NCBI GenBank assembly: GCA_964501945.1
Contig: CAZCTY010000011.1
Span: 1-28,179 of the forward strand
Length of the DNA: 28,179 nucleotides
Source of the DNA: 21-14-0-10-32-9 sp964501945
Lineage (GTDB): Archaea; Nanobdellota; Nanobdellia; Woesearchaeales; 21-14-0-10-32-9
Direction: 5' to 3'
Positions within the stretch are counted from its first letter, which is position 1, and every line of letters begins with the position of its first letter. The translations under genes and the position numbers were made by a program. The notes beneath the pieces are model-generated. The model was given only the letters and a program-made list of their open reading frames with translations, made no database searches and was not told where the DNA came from. Of this stretch, positions 15,471-23,058 are shown one piece after another.

Positions 15471-17237
15471 CTAAGGAGCATTAGCAATGCGCCTGAATTC
15501 TTCTAATTCTTTTTTTATAATATCAAAACCCCGCTCCCAAAATTCCTTAGATTCAGGATTAATACCTGCATCTTTTAAAATTTTCAAAGTATCATCTGAT
15601 GCGCCAGCTTTTAATATGTCTTTTATTTTTTCTTTGAACCCAGGATTTTTCTCATATTCAGCGTAGAGTGCGAGAACTAATAAGTTACCCCAACTATACG
15701 CATAACAATAAAAAGGCGTGTGATGAATATGCGGGATATAATTCCACTCATGCTTGAAAAAGTCAGGAATTTCCATGTTGCCAAATTGCTCTTTTAATAA
15801 GTTAAAGTAAACGTCATCTAATTCTTTTTTAGTAGCACCCTCAGATATTTTTTTATGAGCGAGCTCTTCAAAGACAACGAAATATGTCTGCCTTATAATT
15901 GATGCATAATAATGATCAAGAGAGTGAAGCAATAAAGACGCTCTCTCATCCTCATCATCAGTTTTTAATAATTTCCTAGATAAAATTAACTCACCAAAAA
16001 TAGACGCAGTCTCAGCTAAAGGAAGAGATGGATGATGCACTAAAAAAGGCTTTTGAAAAGTAAATAAATCATGAATACCATGACCGAGTTCATGCATCAC
16101 AGTAAATAAATCCCTTGTCTTGTTAGTATGATTTAATAAAATATAAGGCGTTACCTCATTATTTGGACCATAACAAAAAGCGCCACTTCTCTTACCCTTA
16201 CGCGGATGAGAGTGAATATGATTTTCATCAAATATTTTTTTAGCAAACAAATAAAAGTCTTCATCAAAATCTTTGTATGTGCTCAAACAAATATCTTTGC
16301 TATCTTCAAAAGAATAATCTTTAAGACCCTTTTCATAAGGCGCGTATATATGAAACCTCGAAAAAGAATGAGATGCGCCTTTTTTAGATAAAAAATCTTT
16401 TTTTAATTTAAAATATTCTTGAAAAATATGAACGTTCTCCCTAATTACAGAGATCATGATTTTAACAACGTCATCATTTAAATTATTAGCCAAATTTCTA
16501 GGACTTATAAAGTTAGAATGATTACGAATCTTCATATTTTCATTAACCCAAGACAAAACAACGTTTTTGTAAAGCTCTGAGAGCGTAGTACTATTATCTT
16601 TGAATACAGATAAAACGGAGTTATACGCAGCTTCCCTAACCTCAGGTCTTGCATCAGAATACTTAGATGTGATTTCTTCTTGAGTTAAATCTTTTTTATC
16701 AAATAACTCAAATCTAAAAGAAGATGTAAAAACTTCATAAATCTTAGCAAAAGCACCTTTGCCTGTAACATTTTTCAAATTTAGAATTTGCTCGACTTCC
16801 TCAGAGCGCGTGTGAGGCTTTGCCTTAATTAAATTTTTTAATACTTGCTTATACTCACTTAAAACAGGTGATTGAATATAACTTTTTACTTTATCATCAG
16901 ATAAACCAATGAACCACAAATCAAAAAACATAGTATCATTATCAAGCTCAGCAGCTAACTGACTATAATAATCAAGCTTAGCGCTAGCCTTCTCATCTTC
17001 AACATCAACACTAGACCTTAGAGAATAGTATGCAACTAATTTAGAAAATTCAAATTCTAAAGACTCACTTAGTTTTATTATCTCAAGAACAAGCTCTGCA
17101 GAAACATTATCTTCTTTGAGTGAATCTTTTTTATCCAAGATGCTTTTTTTAAAAGAAAAAACCCGCTCCAATATTTCGCTCTCAGTCAAACCATTAAACA
17201 AATCATCTAAGTTCCAAGTATTAAAATCTTCAGCCAT
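15471..17237 (-). CDS. pepF: Oligoendopeptidase F-like zinc metallopeptidase (M3B)
   Basis: A cytoplasmic peptidase that trims short peptides. At 588 residues it has the normal length of the PepF family. The zinc site is complete: H382-E383-L-G-H386 in FTVMHELGHGIHDLF, with E409 in LAETASIFGE as the third ligand. Further family marks are SGAFCYGPNNEVTPYILLNH upstream of the site and HIHHTPFYCYAYSWGNLL (503-520) downstream, which shapes the substrate pocket. No signal peptide is present. ATTTTTATAG at 17261-17270 lies about 28 bases before the ATG, so the mRNA is probably leaderless. Common in bacteria and found in scattered archaea; base composition matches its neighbours, so no sign of recent transfer. 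Confidence 0.95.
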   Translation of the reverse strand: MAEDFNTWNLDDLFNGLTESEILERVFSFKKSILDKKDSLKEDNVSAELVLEIIKLSESLEFEFSKLVAYYSLRSSVDVEDEKASAKLDYYSQLAAELDNDTMFFDLWFIGLSDDKVKSYIQSPVLSEYKQVLKNLIKAKPHTRSEEVEQILNLKNVTGKGAFAKIYEVFTSSFRFELFDKKDLTQEEITSKYSDARPEVREAAYNSVLSVFKDNSTTLSELYKNVVLSWVNENMKIRNHSNFISPRNLANNLNDDVVKIMISVIRENVHIFQEYFKLKKDFLSKKGASHSFSRFHIYAPYEKGLKDYSFEDSKDICLSTYKDFDEDFYLFAKKIFDENHIHSHPRKGKRSGAFCYGPNNEVTPYILLNHTNKTRDLFTVMHELGHGIHDLFTFQKPFLVHHPSLPLAETASIFGELILSRKLLKTDDEDERASLLLHSLDHYYASIIRQTYFVVFEELAHKKISEGATKKELDDVYFNLLKEQFGNMEIPDFFKHEWNYIPHIHHTPFYCYAYSWGNLLVLALYAEYEKNPGFKEKIKDILKAGASDDTLKILKDAGINPESKEFWERGFDIIKKELEEFRRIANAP

Positions 17238-17260
17238 AAACAGATAAGAGACAAAAGAGA

Positions 17261-17270
17261 CTATAAAAAT
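17261..17270 (-). promoter_or_regulatory. Leaderless TATA promoter of pepF
   Basis: ATTTTTATAG on the - strand, centred about 28 bases before the ATG at 17237. Confidence 0.5.
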
Positions 17271-17286
17271 ATGATGGTAAAATATT

Positions 17287-17293
17287 AAAAAAA
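17287..17293 (-). terminator. Oligo-T terminator after rmuC
   Basis: Seven T residues on the - strand one base after the TAA stop of rmuC, upstream of the pepF promoter. Confidence 0.5.
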
Positions 17294-17294
17294 G

Positions 17295-18272
17295 TTATAA
17301 TCTTAAAGCCTCATGAGATTTTTCTTTAATTTTATCATTGTGAGTTAAAACAGATTTAGCTTGCCTCTCTAAAGTATCAGTTAAATAAAGAATTTCTTTA
17401 AACACTTTGAGAAGCTTTTTGTTAGTATCTTTTAGAGCACCAACATCACCTTCCTCTTTTGTTTTCTCATACTCCTCAGATATTATATAACCAATCAAAA
17501 GAGCCTGCTCAGGTGCAGTTACAAAAACATTTTTTTGAATGCCCCTCTCAATTAATTCAGGACAAAGATCTAAAGAACCACCCGGGATTATCAAAATACT
17601 TTTATTTATAGTATTAGACTGATTATGATATTTTGTAACACGCTCAATTTCTTTTAAGATTTTATCAAAAACTTTTTTCTTTACCTTGTTTTTATCTGCC
17701 TGAGTAGTTTCATCATTAATCTCACTCAATAAATCCATGATGTCAGGAAATTTTGAATCAATAGGAACAAACATCTCATCACCCAAATTCCAAGCAAACT
17801 CAACTTCCCCAGATTCCGTCCTTAAATTTTTCTTTACAATATTTGCCTTAATCGCCTCCTTCAAATAAATCTCCGCGACATCCTCACCGACATTACCTCT
17901 GGTTTTTGTGCCATGAACAGTTCTGTTAAATGCAGTTATAACATTTGCAAACCCCTCTAATTGCATATCCCTTTTTTTCTCAGCTTCTTTTCTAAAAGTT
18001 TCCTGATCTTCAAAGAATTTTTTAACAGACTCAACAAAATCCTCATACCGCTTCTCACGCGCCTTTATCATCTCAGCAGATGCTTTTTCTTTTTCTTCAC
18101 GAAACTTTTCATACTCATCAAATTTAGCTTTCATCTCAACAACTTGATTATTTAAAGAAGTTAAAATAGAAACATTATCAGAATTAGACAATTTACGCCT
18201 CTCAGAATATTTACCAATAAAATAACCCGCAATACCACCAATACCCGCGCCAATAACAAATTCCCAAGCCAT
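17295..18272 (-). CDS. rmuC: RmuC-family protein (predicted DNA recombination limiting factor)
   Basis: RmuC proteins carry a PD-(D/E)xK nuclease-like domain and are linked to limiting DNA rearrangements in bacteria. Starting at ATG 18272 the protein has 325 residues: an N-terminal membrane helix (WEFVIGAGIGGIAGYFIG), a coiled coil at about 40-115, then the RmuC core with RGNVGEDVAEIYLKEA near 125-140, FVPIDSKFPDIMDLL near 169-182 (candidate D172, K174), IIPGGSLDLCPEL and VTAPEQALLIGYII. The frame runs open to 18329, but that extension would overlap the TATA box at 18295-18302, which is centred 27 bases before 18272. It faces fen across 110 bases. Confidence 0.92.
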   Translation of the reverse strand: MAWEFVIGAGIGGIAGYFIGKYSERRKLSNSDNVSILTSLNNQVVEMKAKFDEYEKFREEKEKASAEMIKAREKRYEDFVESVKKFFEDQETFRKEAEKKRDMQLEGFANVITAFNRTVHGTKTRGNVGEDVAEIYLKEAIKANIVKKNLRTESGEVEFAWNLGDEMFVPIDSKFPDIMDLLSEINDETTQADKNKVKKKVFDKILKEIERVTKYHNQSNTINKSILIIPGGSLDLCPELIERGIQKNVFVTAPEQALLIGYIISEEYEKTKEEGDVGALKDTNKKLLKVFKEILYLTDTLERQAKSVLTHNDKIKEKSHEALRL

Positions 18273-18294
18273 TGAAAAAAAAGAGCCCTCAGAA

Positions 18295-18302
18295 TATATA
18301 AA
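18295..18302 (-). promoter_or_regulatory. Leaderless TATA promoter of rmuC
   Basis: TTTATATA on the - strand centred 26-27 bases before the ATG at 18272. Its position rules out the longer 18329 start. Confidence 0.65.
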
Positions 18303-18382
18303 TATAACTGAAAAAAACTGAGAATACACAAAAAGAATTATGAAAAAATATTAAAACAAATACATATTAATAAGAAAATAAA

Positions 18383-19417
18383 ATGGGCGTTGCAATAACT
18401 GAAATTCTAAAAAGCAAGGAAATAAAAACAACAGAGCTAAAAGGAAAAGTTCTCGCAGTAGATGCATTTAACGTATTATATATGTTCGTCACAACCATTA
18501 GAGGACCAGACGGAGCACCACTCATGGATTCTAAAGGAAGAATAACAAGCCACTTAACAGGCCTTTTTTCAAGATTCAGCAATTTAATGGAGAAAGGATT
18601 AAAATTTGTATTTGTATTTGATGGCGAACCACCCGAACTTAAACGAAAAGAAAGAGAGAGACGAAAAAAACTAAAAGAAGAAGCATACGATTTATACGAA
18701 CAAGCAAAAAAAGAACAAAACATAGAGAACATGAAAAAATACGCAGCGAGAAGTGTGTTTTTAACAGAAGATATGATATCTGAGGCAAAAGAACTCATTA
18801 ACGCGATGGGAATACCAATAATAAACGCTCCAAGCGAAGGAGAAGCACAAGCCGCACACCTAGTACAAAGAGGAGATGCATACGCAGTACTATCACAAGA
18901 CGCAGACGCACTACTAAATGACGCGCCGCGAATGATTAGAAATTTAAGCATAAGCACAAGACGAAAACAACCAGGACAATTCAACCACAAACCAGCAGAA
19001 CCAGAACTAATAGACCTACACGAAAATTTAAAAGAATTAAACATAAACAGAGACCAATTAATCACATTAGCAATACTAGTCGGCACAGATTATAATTACG
19101 GCGGAATAAAAGGAATAGGACCAAAGAAAGCCATGAAACTAATAGAGAAAAACGGAGATGACATTGAGAAAATATTTGAAGAAGCAAAATGGGAAGAGAA
19201 CTACGATTTTTCATGGAGAGAAATTTTTAAAATAATAAAAGAAATGCCAACAACAAACGATTACAAAATAAAATTTGAAGACCCAAACCCAAAAAAAATA
19301 AAAGAAATACTCGTAGACAAACACGACTTTTCAGAGGAAAGAGTAAATAACACATTAAAAAAATTAGAAGAATACAAAAAAATAAACGCACAAAAAGGAC
19401 TAAACGATTTTTTCTAA
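18383..19417 (+). CDS. fen: Flap endonuclease 1 (FEN1)
   Basis: FEN1 cuts 5' flaps during Okazaki fragment maturation and long-patch repair. The 344 residues match archaeal FEN1 in length. All seven metal-binding acids are present: D27 (AVDAFN), D80 (VFDGEPP), E152 and E154 (PSEGEAQAA), D173 and D175 (SQDADALL), D236 (LVGTDYN). The helix-hairpin-helix GIKGIGPKKAMKLI follows. The protein ends in Q-K-G-L-N-D-F-F, a standard PIP box for binding PCNA. It lies divergently from rmuC; AT-rich AAATATTAAAA near 18346-18356 may be its TATA element, somewhat far from the ATG. No ribosome site is apparent. Confidence 0.97.
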   Translation: MGVAITEILKSKEIKTTELKGKVLAVDAFNVLYMFVTTIRGPDGAPLMDSKGRITSHLTGLFSRFSNLMEKGLKFVFVFDGEPPELKRKERERRKKLKEEAYDLYEQAKKEQNIENMKKYAARSVFLTEDMISEAKELINAMGIPIINAPSEGEAQAAHLVQRGDAYAVLSQDADALLNDAPRMIRNLSISTRRKQPGQFNHKPAEPELIDLHENLKELNINRDQLITLAILVGTDYNYGGIKGIGPKKAMKLIEKNGDDIEKIFEEAKWEENYDFSWREIFKIIKEMPTTNDYKIKFEDPNPKKIKEILVDKHDFSEERVNNTLKKLEEYKKINAQKGLNDFF

Positions 19418-19510
19418 AAAGCAGAAAATTAAATTACAATAATACAAAAAGATAACAAAAATATGACTATCATCAATGTGCAAGTTCTGTCCCAGAAAGA
19501 AAAAAAAACA

Positions 19511-19519
19511 TTTATAAAG
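19511..19519 (+). promoter_or_regulatory. Leaderless TATA promoter deciding the start at 19541
   Basis: TTTATAAAG is centred about 27 bases before the ATG at 19541. The upstream in-frame ATG at 19463 would place this box inside the coding region, so the shorter start is preferred. Confidence 0.6.
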
Positions 19520-19540
19520 ATACAAAAAAAATATAAAAAA

Positions 19541-21253
19541 ATGAGCGATATTATAACAAAACTGAAAACTAAAATTAGACGCGCAGAAAAAATAACTTCT
19601 AAACAATCGCTAAATGACTTAATTGAACATATATACATGATAGAGAGAGAAGACATAGACGACTTACATAGTGACGCACTACAACACGAAAATAAAATAG
19701 GACGTTATAAAATCTATCAAATTGGAGACGTAATAGAAAAAACAAAAGAAAAAAATTACTTTGCTAATGAAAAAAAATTTGAATATGGAGACGTAGTACA
19801 AAAAGAGCTTGAACGATTAAAAAAGTATTGCGAGGATTTCACAAAATTACCAAAAAAAACAAAAATAGACGAAATAACACGCGCACTAAATGAAAAATTC
19901 GAAACGAAATTAGATTATTCATATATCAATGAACTTTTTAAAAACACCCGAGCACTTGCTGAAAATTCTATAAAACAAATAAAAGAAATGATAAAAATTA
20001 TCAAAGAAGATATGCCCGTAGAACAAAAAAAAGAAAAAATAATACCACAATATCAAAAACTCATAAACCAAATAGAAACAATAAAAAAACAAACCTCAAA
20101 AACAAGAGACGAACTAAACAACATAATGAAGTATTTGAGAACGCAATACCAAGAACAAATAGAGCAAGAAAGACTAAAAAAAATAAGAGGAATGACACAA
20201 AAAAAATATCCAGGAATCATAAATATGCAAGCGGTACAACCAACATACACTTTACCTGAAAATACAAAAGACGCATTAAAATTTTTAAAAACCTATTACA
20301 CGCAAAAAAAAGAAATTAGAAAAAAAATAGCAAAAGACTTAATTCAAGCAGAAGTGCTAGAAGATGCATCAAAAATATTAAACATGCAAATAACACCTGA
20401 TATAAAAGAAGATTTAACAAAACTACTATCACTTGTAGGAGAGCGAGCTAGAGGACAAGAAGCAGAATTTATAAAAACACTTATGAATCTGAAAAGAAAA
20501 AGCAAAGACACAACCTTTCTACTAAATCTGGATAAAATAGAACGAGCCGAAGTAGCCTTCGTAAGAGAAATAGAAAAAGAAATAAACATACAAATACCTC
20601 ACCCAAGCATAATCTACACTGTTCTACAACCATATTACCGATACGATGATTCAAGATATCACAAAGAAAACGAACACCTCAAAAAAATGAGTGAAGAAGA
20701 CACATACAAACTTGAAAATCATTTGACAAAGGGAAATGTAAGACTTGCAGATACAACGGAAGAATTTGGAAAAAACCTCGTACAACACGGAGGATTCGGC
20801 ACGGTTTTTCACAGCCTATACCTGGGAAACAATATATACGCACAACAAGGAACAATAAATAGAAAAAAGATGCCAAAGATGGAAATAAACAATGAAATAG
20901 TTTCATTAGTAGATCCTCTAGTCAATAAAGCAAGATGGAGACCTGGAGGCGATAGCGTAGATAATCAACACAACCACTTAGCAGGCACATTCTCTAATTC
21001 GAAAGCCACAATCAACATATCAGGGAACGCTGTGCATGCAAAGATAAGAGAAAAAATAGGACCTTTAGAGCCGAACCCTAAAGAAGGAATAATAAGTAAA
21101 ATGCTTATAGAAACAAAAGATGTGGAAACAATAGAAGCAAAACAAACAGCAAATAAAAGATTATTAAAAAAAGTCTTAAAAAACGTAAGAGTGGCAGAAC
21201 TAACAAATGAATTTGACGGAACATTCATAATGGTTTTAAATAATAAACCATGA
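19541..21253 (+). CDS. Orphan coiled-coil protein with C-terminal globular domain, 570 aa
   Basis: I do not recognise this protein. From the preferred ATG at 19541 it has 570 residues (596 from the ATG at 19463). Roughly the first 350 residues are helical and rich in Lys, Glu and Ile, with several coiled-coil stretches (for example VEQKKEKIIPQYQKLINQIE). From about 350 the character changes: IPHPSIIYTVLQPYYRYDD, HGGFGTVFHSLYLGNNIYAQQG, RWRPGGDSVDNQHNHLAGTF and ATINISGNAVHAKIREKIG suggest a compact alpha/beta domain with many Gly, Asn and His, possibly a binding or enzymatic module. No signal peptide or membrane helix is seen. It is followed 35 bases later by a second coiled-coil gene on the same strand. 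Codon use agrees with + strand neighbours. Confidence 0.8.
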   Translation: MSDIITKLKTKIRRAEKITSKQSLNDLIEHIYMIEREDIDDLHSDALQHENKIGRYKIYQIGDVIEKTKEKNYFANEKKFEYGDVVQKELERLKKYCEDFTKLPKKTKIDEITRALNEKFETKLDYSYINELFKNTRALAENSIKQIKEMIKIIKEDMPVEQKKEKIIPQYQKLINQIETIKKQTSKTRDELNNIMKYLRTQYQEQIEQERLKKIRGMTQKKYPGIINMQAVQPTYTLPENTKDALKFLKTYYTQKKEIRKKIAKDLIQAEVLEDASKILNMQITPDIKEDLTKLLSLVGERARGQEAEFIKTLMNLKRKSKDTTFLLNLDKIERAEVAFVREIEKEINIQIPHPSIIYTVLQPYYRYDDSRYHKENEHLKKMSEEDTYKLENHLTKGNVRLADTTEEFGKNLVQHGGFGTVFHSLYLGNNIYAQQGTINRKKMPKMEINNEIVSLVDPLVNKARWRPGGDSVDNQHNHLAGTFSNSKATINISGNAVHAKIREKIGPLEPNPKEGIISKMLIETKDVETIEAKQTANKRLLKKVLKNVRVAELTNEFDGTFIMVLNNKP

Positions 21254-21288
21254 ACAAAGATTAAATAAAGAACTGAGAAGATAAAAAA

Positions 21289-22266
21289 ATGAAAAAAGTA
21301 ATGATATTTGATTTTTACCAAGTTACAAGTACACAAGGACTTATACGACAAATAAGAAGAAACATAAAAGAAATATCAAAACTCATAGATAAAGATCTTG
21401 AAAAAGAATTTGAAAATCTTAACAAAGCAATAGATAACGGAAATAAAAAAAGAACGCAAAAGTTTTTCGAGAAAATATTCAAGCACTACACGAAAATAGA
21501 GAGAAAACTAACAAAGTCTATGAAAAAACAAAACAAAGTACTAAATAAAATACAAAAAAGAGAACTGGAGACTGAAACAGCATTCAAACAAATACTACAA
21601 ATACTACATGAAAAAACAACACAAGAAAATAAGCAAATAATGACAAATTGCATAAATAATTTTAAAGAATTAAGAAGCCTTCTTTACTCAACCTTAAGAA
21701 AAGTAGCTTCCTTTGAAGAAGACTTATACATAGATTATGAAAGATTAGGAAAATATATCTCAATAAACGCATCACAAAAACTCCTACTACACAGCATGCA
21801 ATTTAGCAGACAAGAAAATAAACTTAGCAGAAGAGAAAAAAGATATGAAAGAAATATAAAAAAAATACTACAAAAAACATTAGAGACCGCAACAAAAATA
21901 AAAACACAACCAAATGAAGTAAAACACCAAAAAAAATTACGCACAAAACTTAAAAAAATAGAAGAAGAAACACAAAACTTAAAAAACATCCTTAGAGAAG
22001 AACTTCATTTAATAGAACAAATCTCACACAATCTATCAGTATACCGATTGAGAATGTACCATAAATTAGGACAAGACTTACACACGCAATTAAAAAACAT
22101 AGAACAAGAAGGATTTAATAGTGAGCTAGCAACACAACTCAACAAAAAACGATTCGAGATAATGAAAAAAATACAAACAGATTCAGGAAAAGAATACGAA
22201 TTAACAAGCCACCTAGAAAATAGGAAAAAAAGAACAGAAGACCAAGTATTTAAAAAAGTAGCATGA
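21289..22266 (+). CDS. Orphan coiled-coil protein, 325 aa
   Basis: I do not recognise it. After a short hydrophobic start (MKKVMIFDFYQV) the whole protein is helical, very rich in Lys and Glu, with coiled-coil character throughout (KFFEKIFKHYTKIERKLTKSMKKQNK, LRTKLKKIEEETQNLKNILREE). There is no catalytic motif, membrane helix or obvious secretion signal. An AT-rich TTAAATAAAG at 21261-21270 could be its own TATA element; otherwise it is cotranscribed with the 570-residue gene. Its end lies 12 bases from the convergent membrane-protein gene. Probably a partner or structural protein acting with its upstream neighbour; this is inference from position only. Confidence 0.78.
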   Translation: MKKVMIFDFYQVTSTQGLIRQIRRNIKEISKLIDKDLEKEFENLNKAIDNGNKKRTQKFFEKIFKHYTKIERKLTKSMKKQNKVLNKIQKRELETETAFKQILQILHEKTTQENKQIMTNCINNFKELRSLLYSTLRKVASFEEDLYIDYERLGKYISINASQKLLLHSMQFSRQENKLSRREKRYERNIKKILQKTLETATKIKTQPNEVKHQKKLRTKLKKIEEETQNLKNILREELHLIEQISHNLSVYRLRMYHKLGQDLHTQLKNIEQEGFNSELATQLNKKRFEIMKKIQTDSGKEYELTSHLENRKKRTEDQVFKKVA

Positions 22267-22278
22267 AAAAACAAAATC

Positions 22279-22950
22279 TTAAAATTTCATGTCTTTAAAA
22301 GGATCGCTTTGAGAATCAGATTTATTAAAATCAGAAGAAAAATCCTTAGAAAAATCAGAAGAAATGTCACTATAAGTATCATCTTCTTTTTGAGATGATG
22401 CTTCTTTAATAGAAGTAGGATCAGGAGTTAACATATCAATTAATTCAACTAAATAATAAAAGAGAGGAAAGAAAATAACAACGAGTAAAAAATGCCTAAT
22501 CGATAAAGCCGCAACGCCGTAAATTATAGGTGTGAACATTAGCAATAAATAACTAATAATTCTAATACGACCAAGCTTACGCGTAGAACTCTTACCTTTA
22601 ATACCATGATAAATAATATATAAACCATAAAAAATAACTAAAGCACAAATCAAGAATTTAAAAAAAAAGTCCCAAGAAAAACCAACGCCATCCTCAGACA
22701 AACTATTTGTTAAAAACCTAATCCAATCAACAGAAACATACACAGGAATAATACCATTACTAATAGCATTACCCAAAGACGTTCCTCTTTTTTCCTGAAA
22801 AAACTCAGCAAACAACCAACCAAACCAAATAGGAATAACAATCCACAACAAATTAGGATTTATAAAAGGCAAAGCAAAAATTGAAAGCCAATCAACCAAA
22901 GCATACCAAATAAAAGCTAAAACACCAACAATAAAACCCCAAAAGCCCAT
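22279..22950 (-). CDS. Orphan multi-pass membrane protein
   Basis: No family recognised. Starting at the ATG at 22950 (MGFWGFIVGVLAFIWY) the protein has 223 residues with about five hydrophobic helices: one at the N-terminus, one around LLWIVIPIWFGWLFAEFF, one around FFKFLICALVIFYGLYII, one around ISYLLLMFTPIIYGVAAL and one around FLLVVIFFPLFYYLVELI. The last 45 residues are a soluble, Ser/Asp/Lys-rich tail with repeated SDFSKDF-like pieces. The frame extends two codons further to a TTG at 22956, but a TATA box at 22974-22982 is spaced for 22950. Divergent from leuS; no clear functional link. Confidence 0.82.
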   Translation of the reverse strand: MGFWGFIVGVLAFIWYALVDWLSIFALPFINPNLLWIVIPIWFGWLFAEFFQEKRGTSLGNAISNGIIPVYVSVDWIRFLTNSLSEDGVGFSWDFFFKFLICALVIFYGLYIIYHGIKGKSSTRKLGRIRIISYLLLMFTPIIYGVAALSIRHFLLVVIFFPLFYYLVELIDMLTPDPTSIKEASSQKEDDTYSDISSDFSKDFSSDFNKSDSQSDPFKDMKF

Positions 22951-22973
22951 AAACAAGAATATAAAAGAGCCAA

Positions 22974-22982
22974 TATATAAAG
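22974..22982 (-). promoter_or_regulatory. Leaderless TATA promoter of the membrane-protein gene
   Basis: CTTTATATA on the - strand centred about 27-28 bases before the ATG at 22950; favours this ATG over the TTG at 22956. Confidence 0.6.
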
Positions 22983-23058
22983 GTTCCTCCCTAAAAAAGA
23001 TGAATTAAAGTAAAAATTTAAATAAAAACAAAGGTTCATAAATAAGAATTAAGAAAAA

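Noticed and set aside
18273..18329. N-terminal extension of rmuC
   Set aside because: The extension overlaps the TATA box centred 27 bases before the ATG at 18272 and adds a non-RmuC-like segment.
18367..19086. Long open frame on the - strand opposite fen
   Set aside because: It is antisense to FEN1, which has every catalytic residue; the Ser/Cys/Phe-rich product is a mirror of Lys/Glu-rich coding sequence.
19463..19540. Upstream start of the 570-residue orphan
   Set aside because: A strong TATA box (19511-19519) is spaced for the ATG at 19541; no ribosome site supports 19463. Not fully excluded.
22979..23037. AAAGGTTC direct repeat (22979-22986 and 23030-23037) between the membrane gene and leuS
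   Set aside because: Only eight bases long, with uneven placement relative to either start codon; likely chance in this composition.
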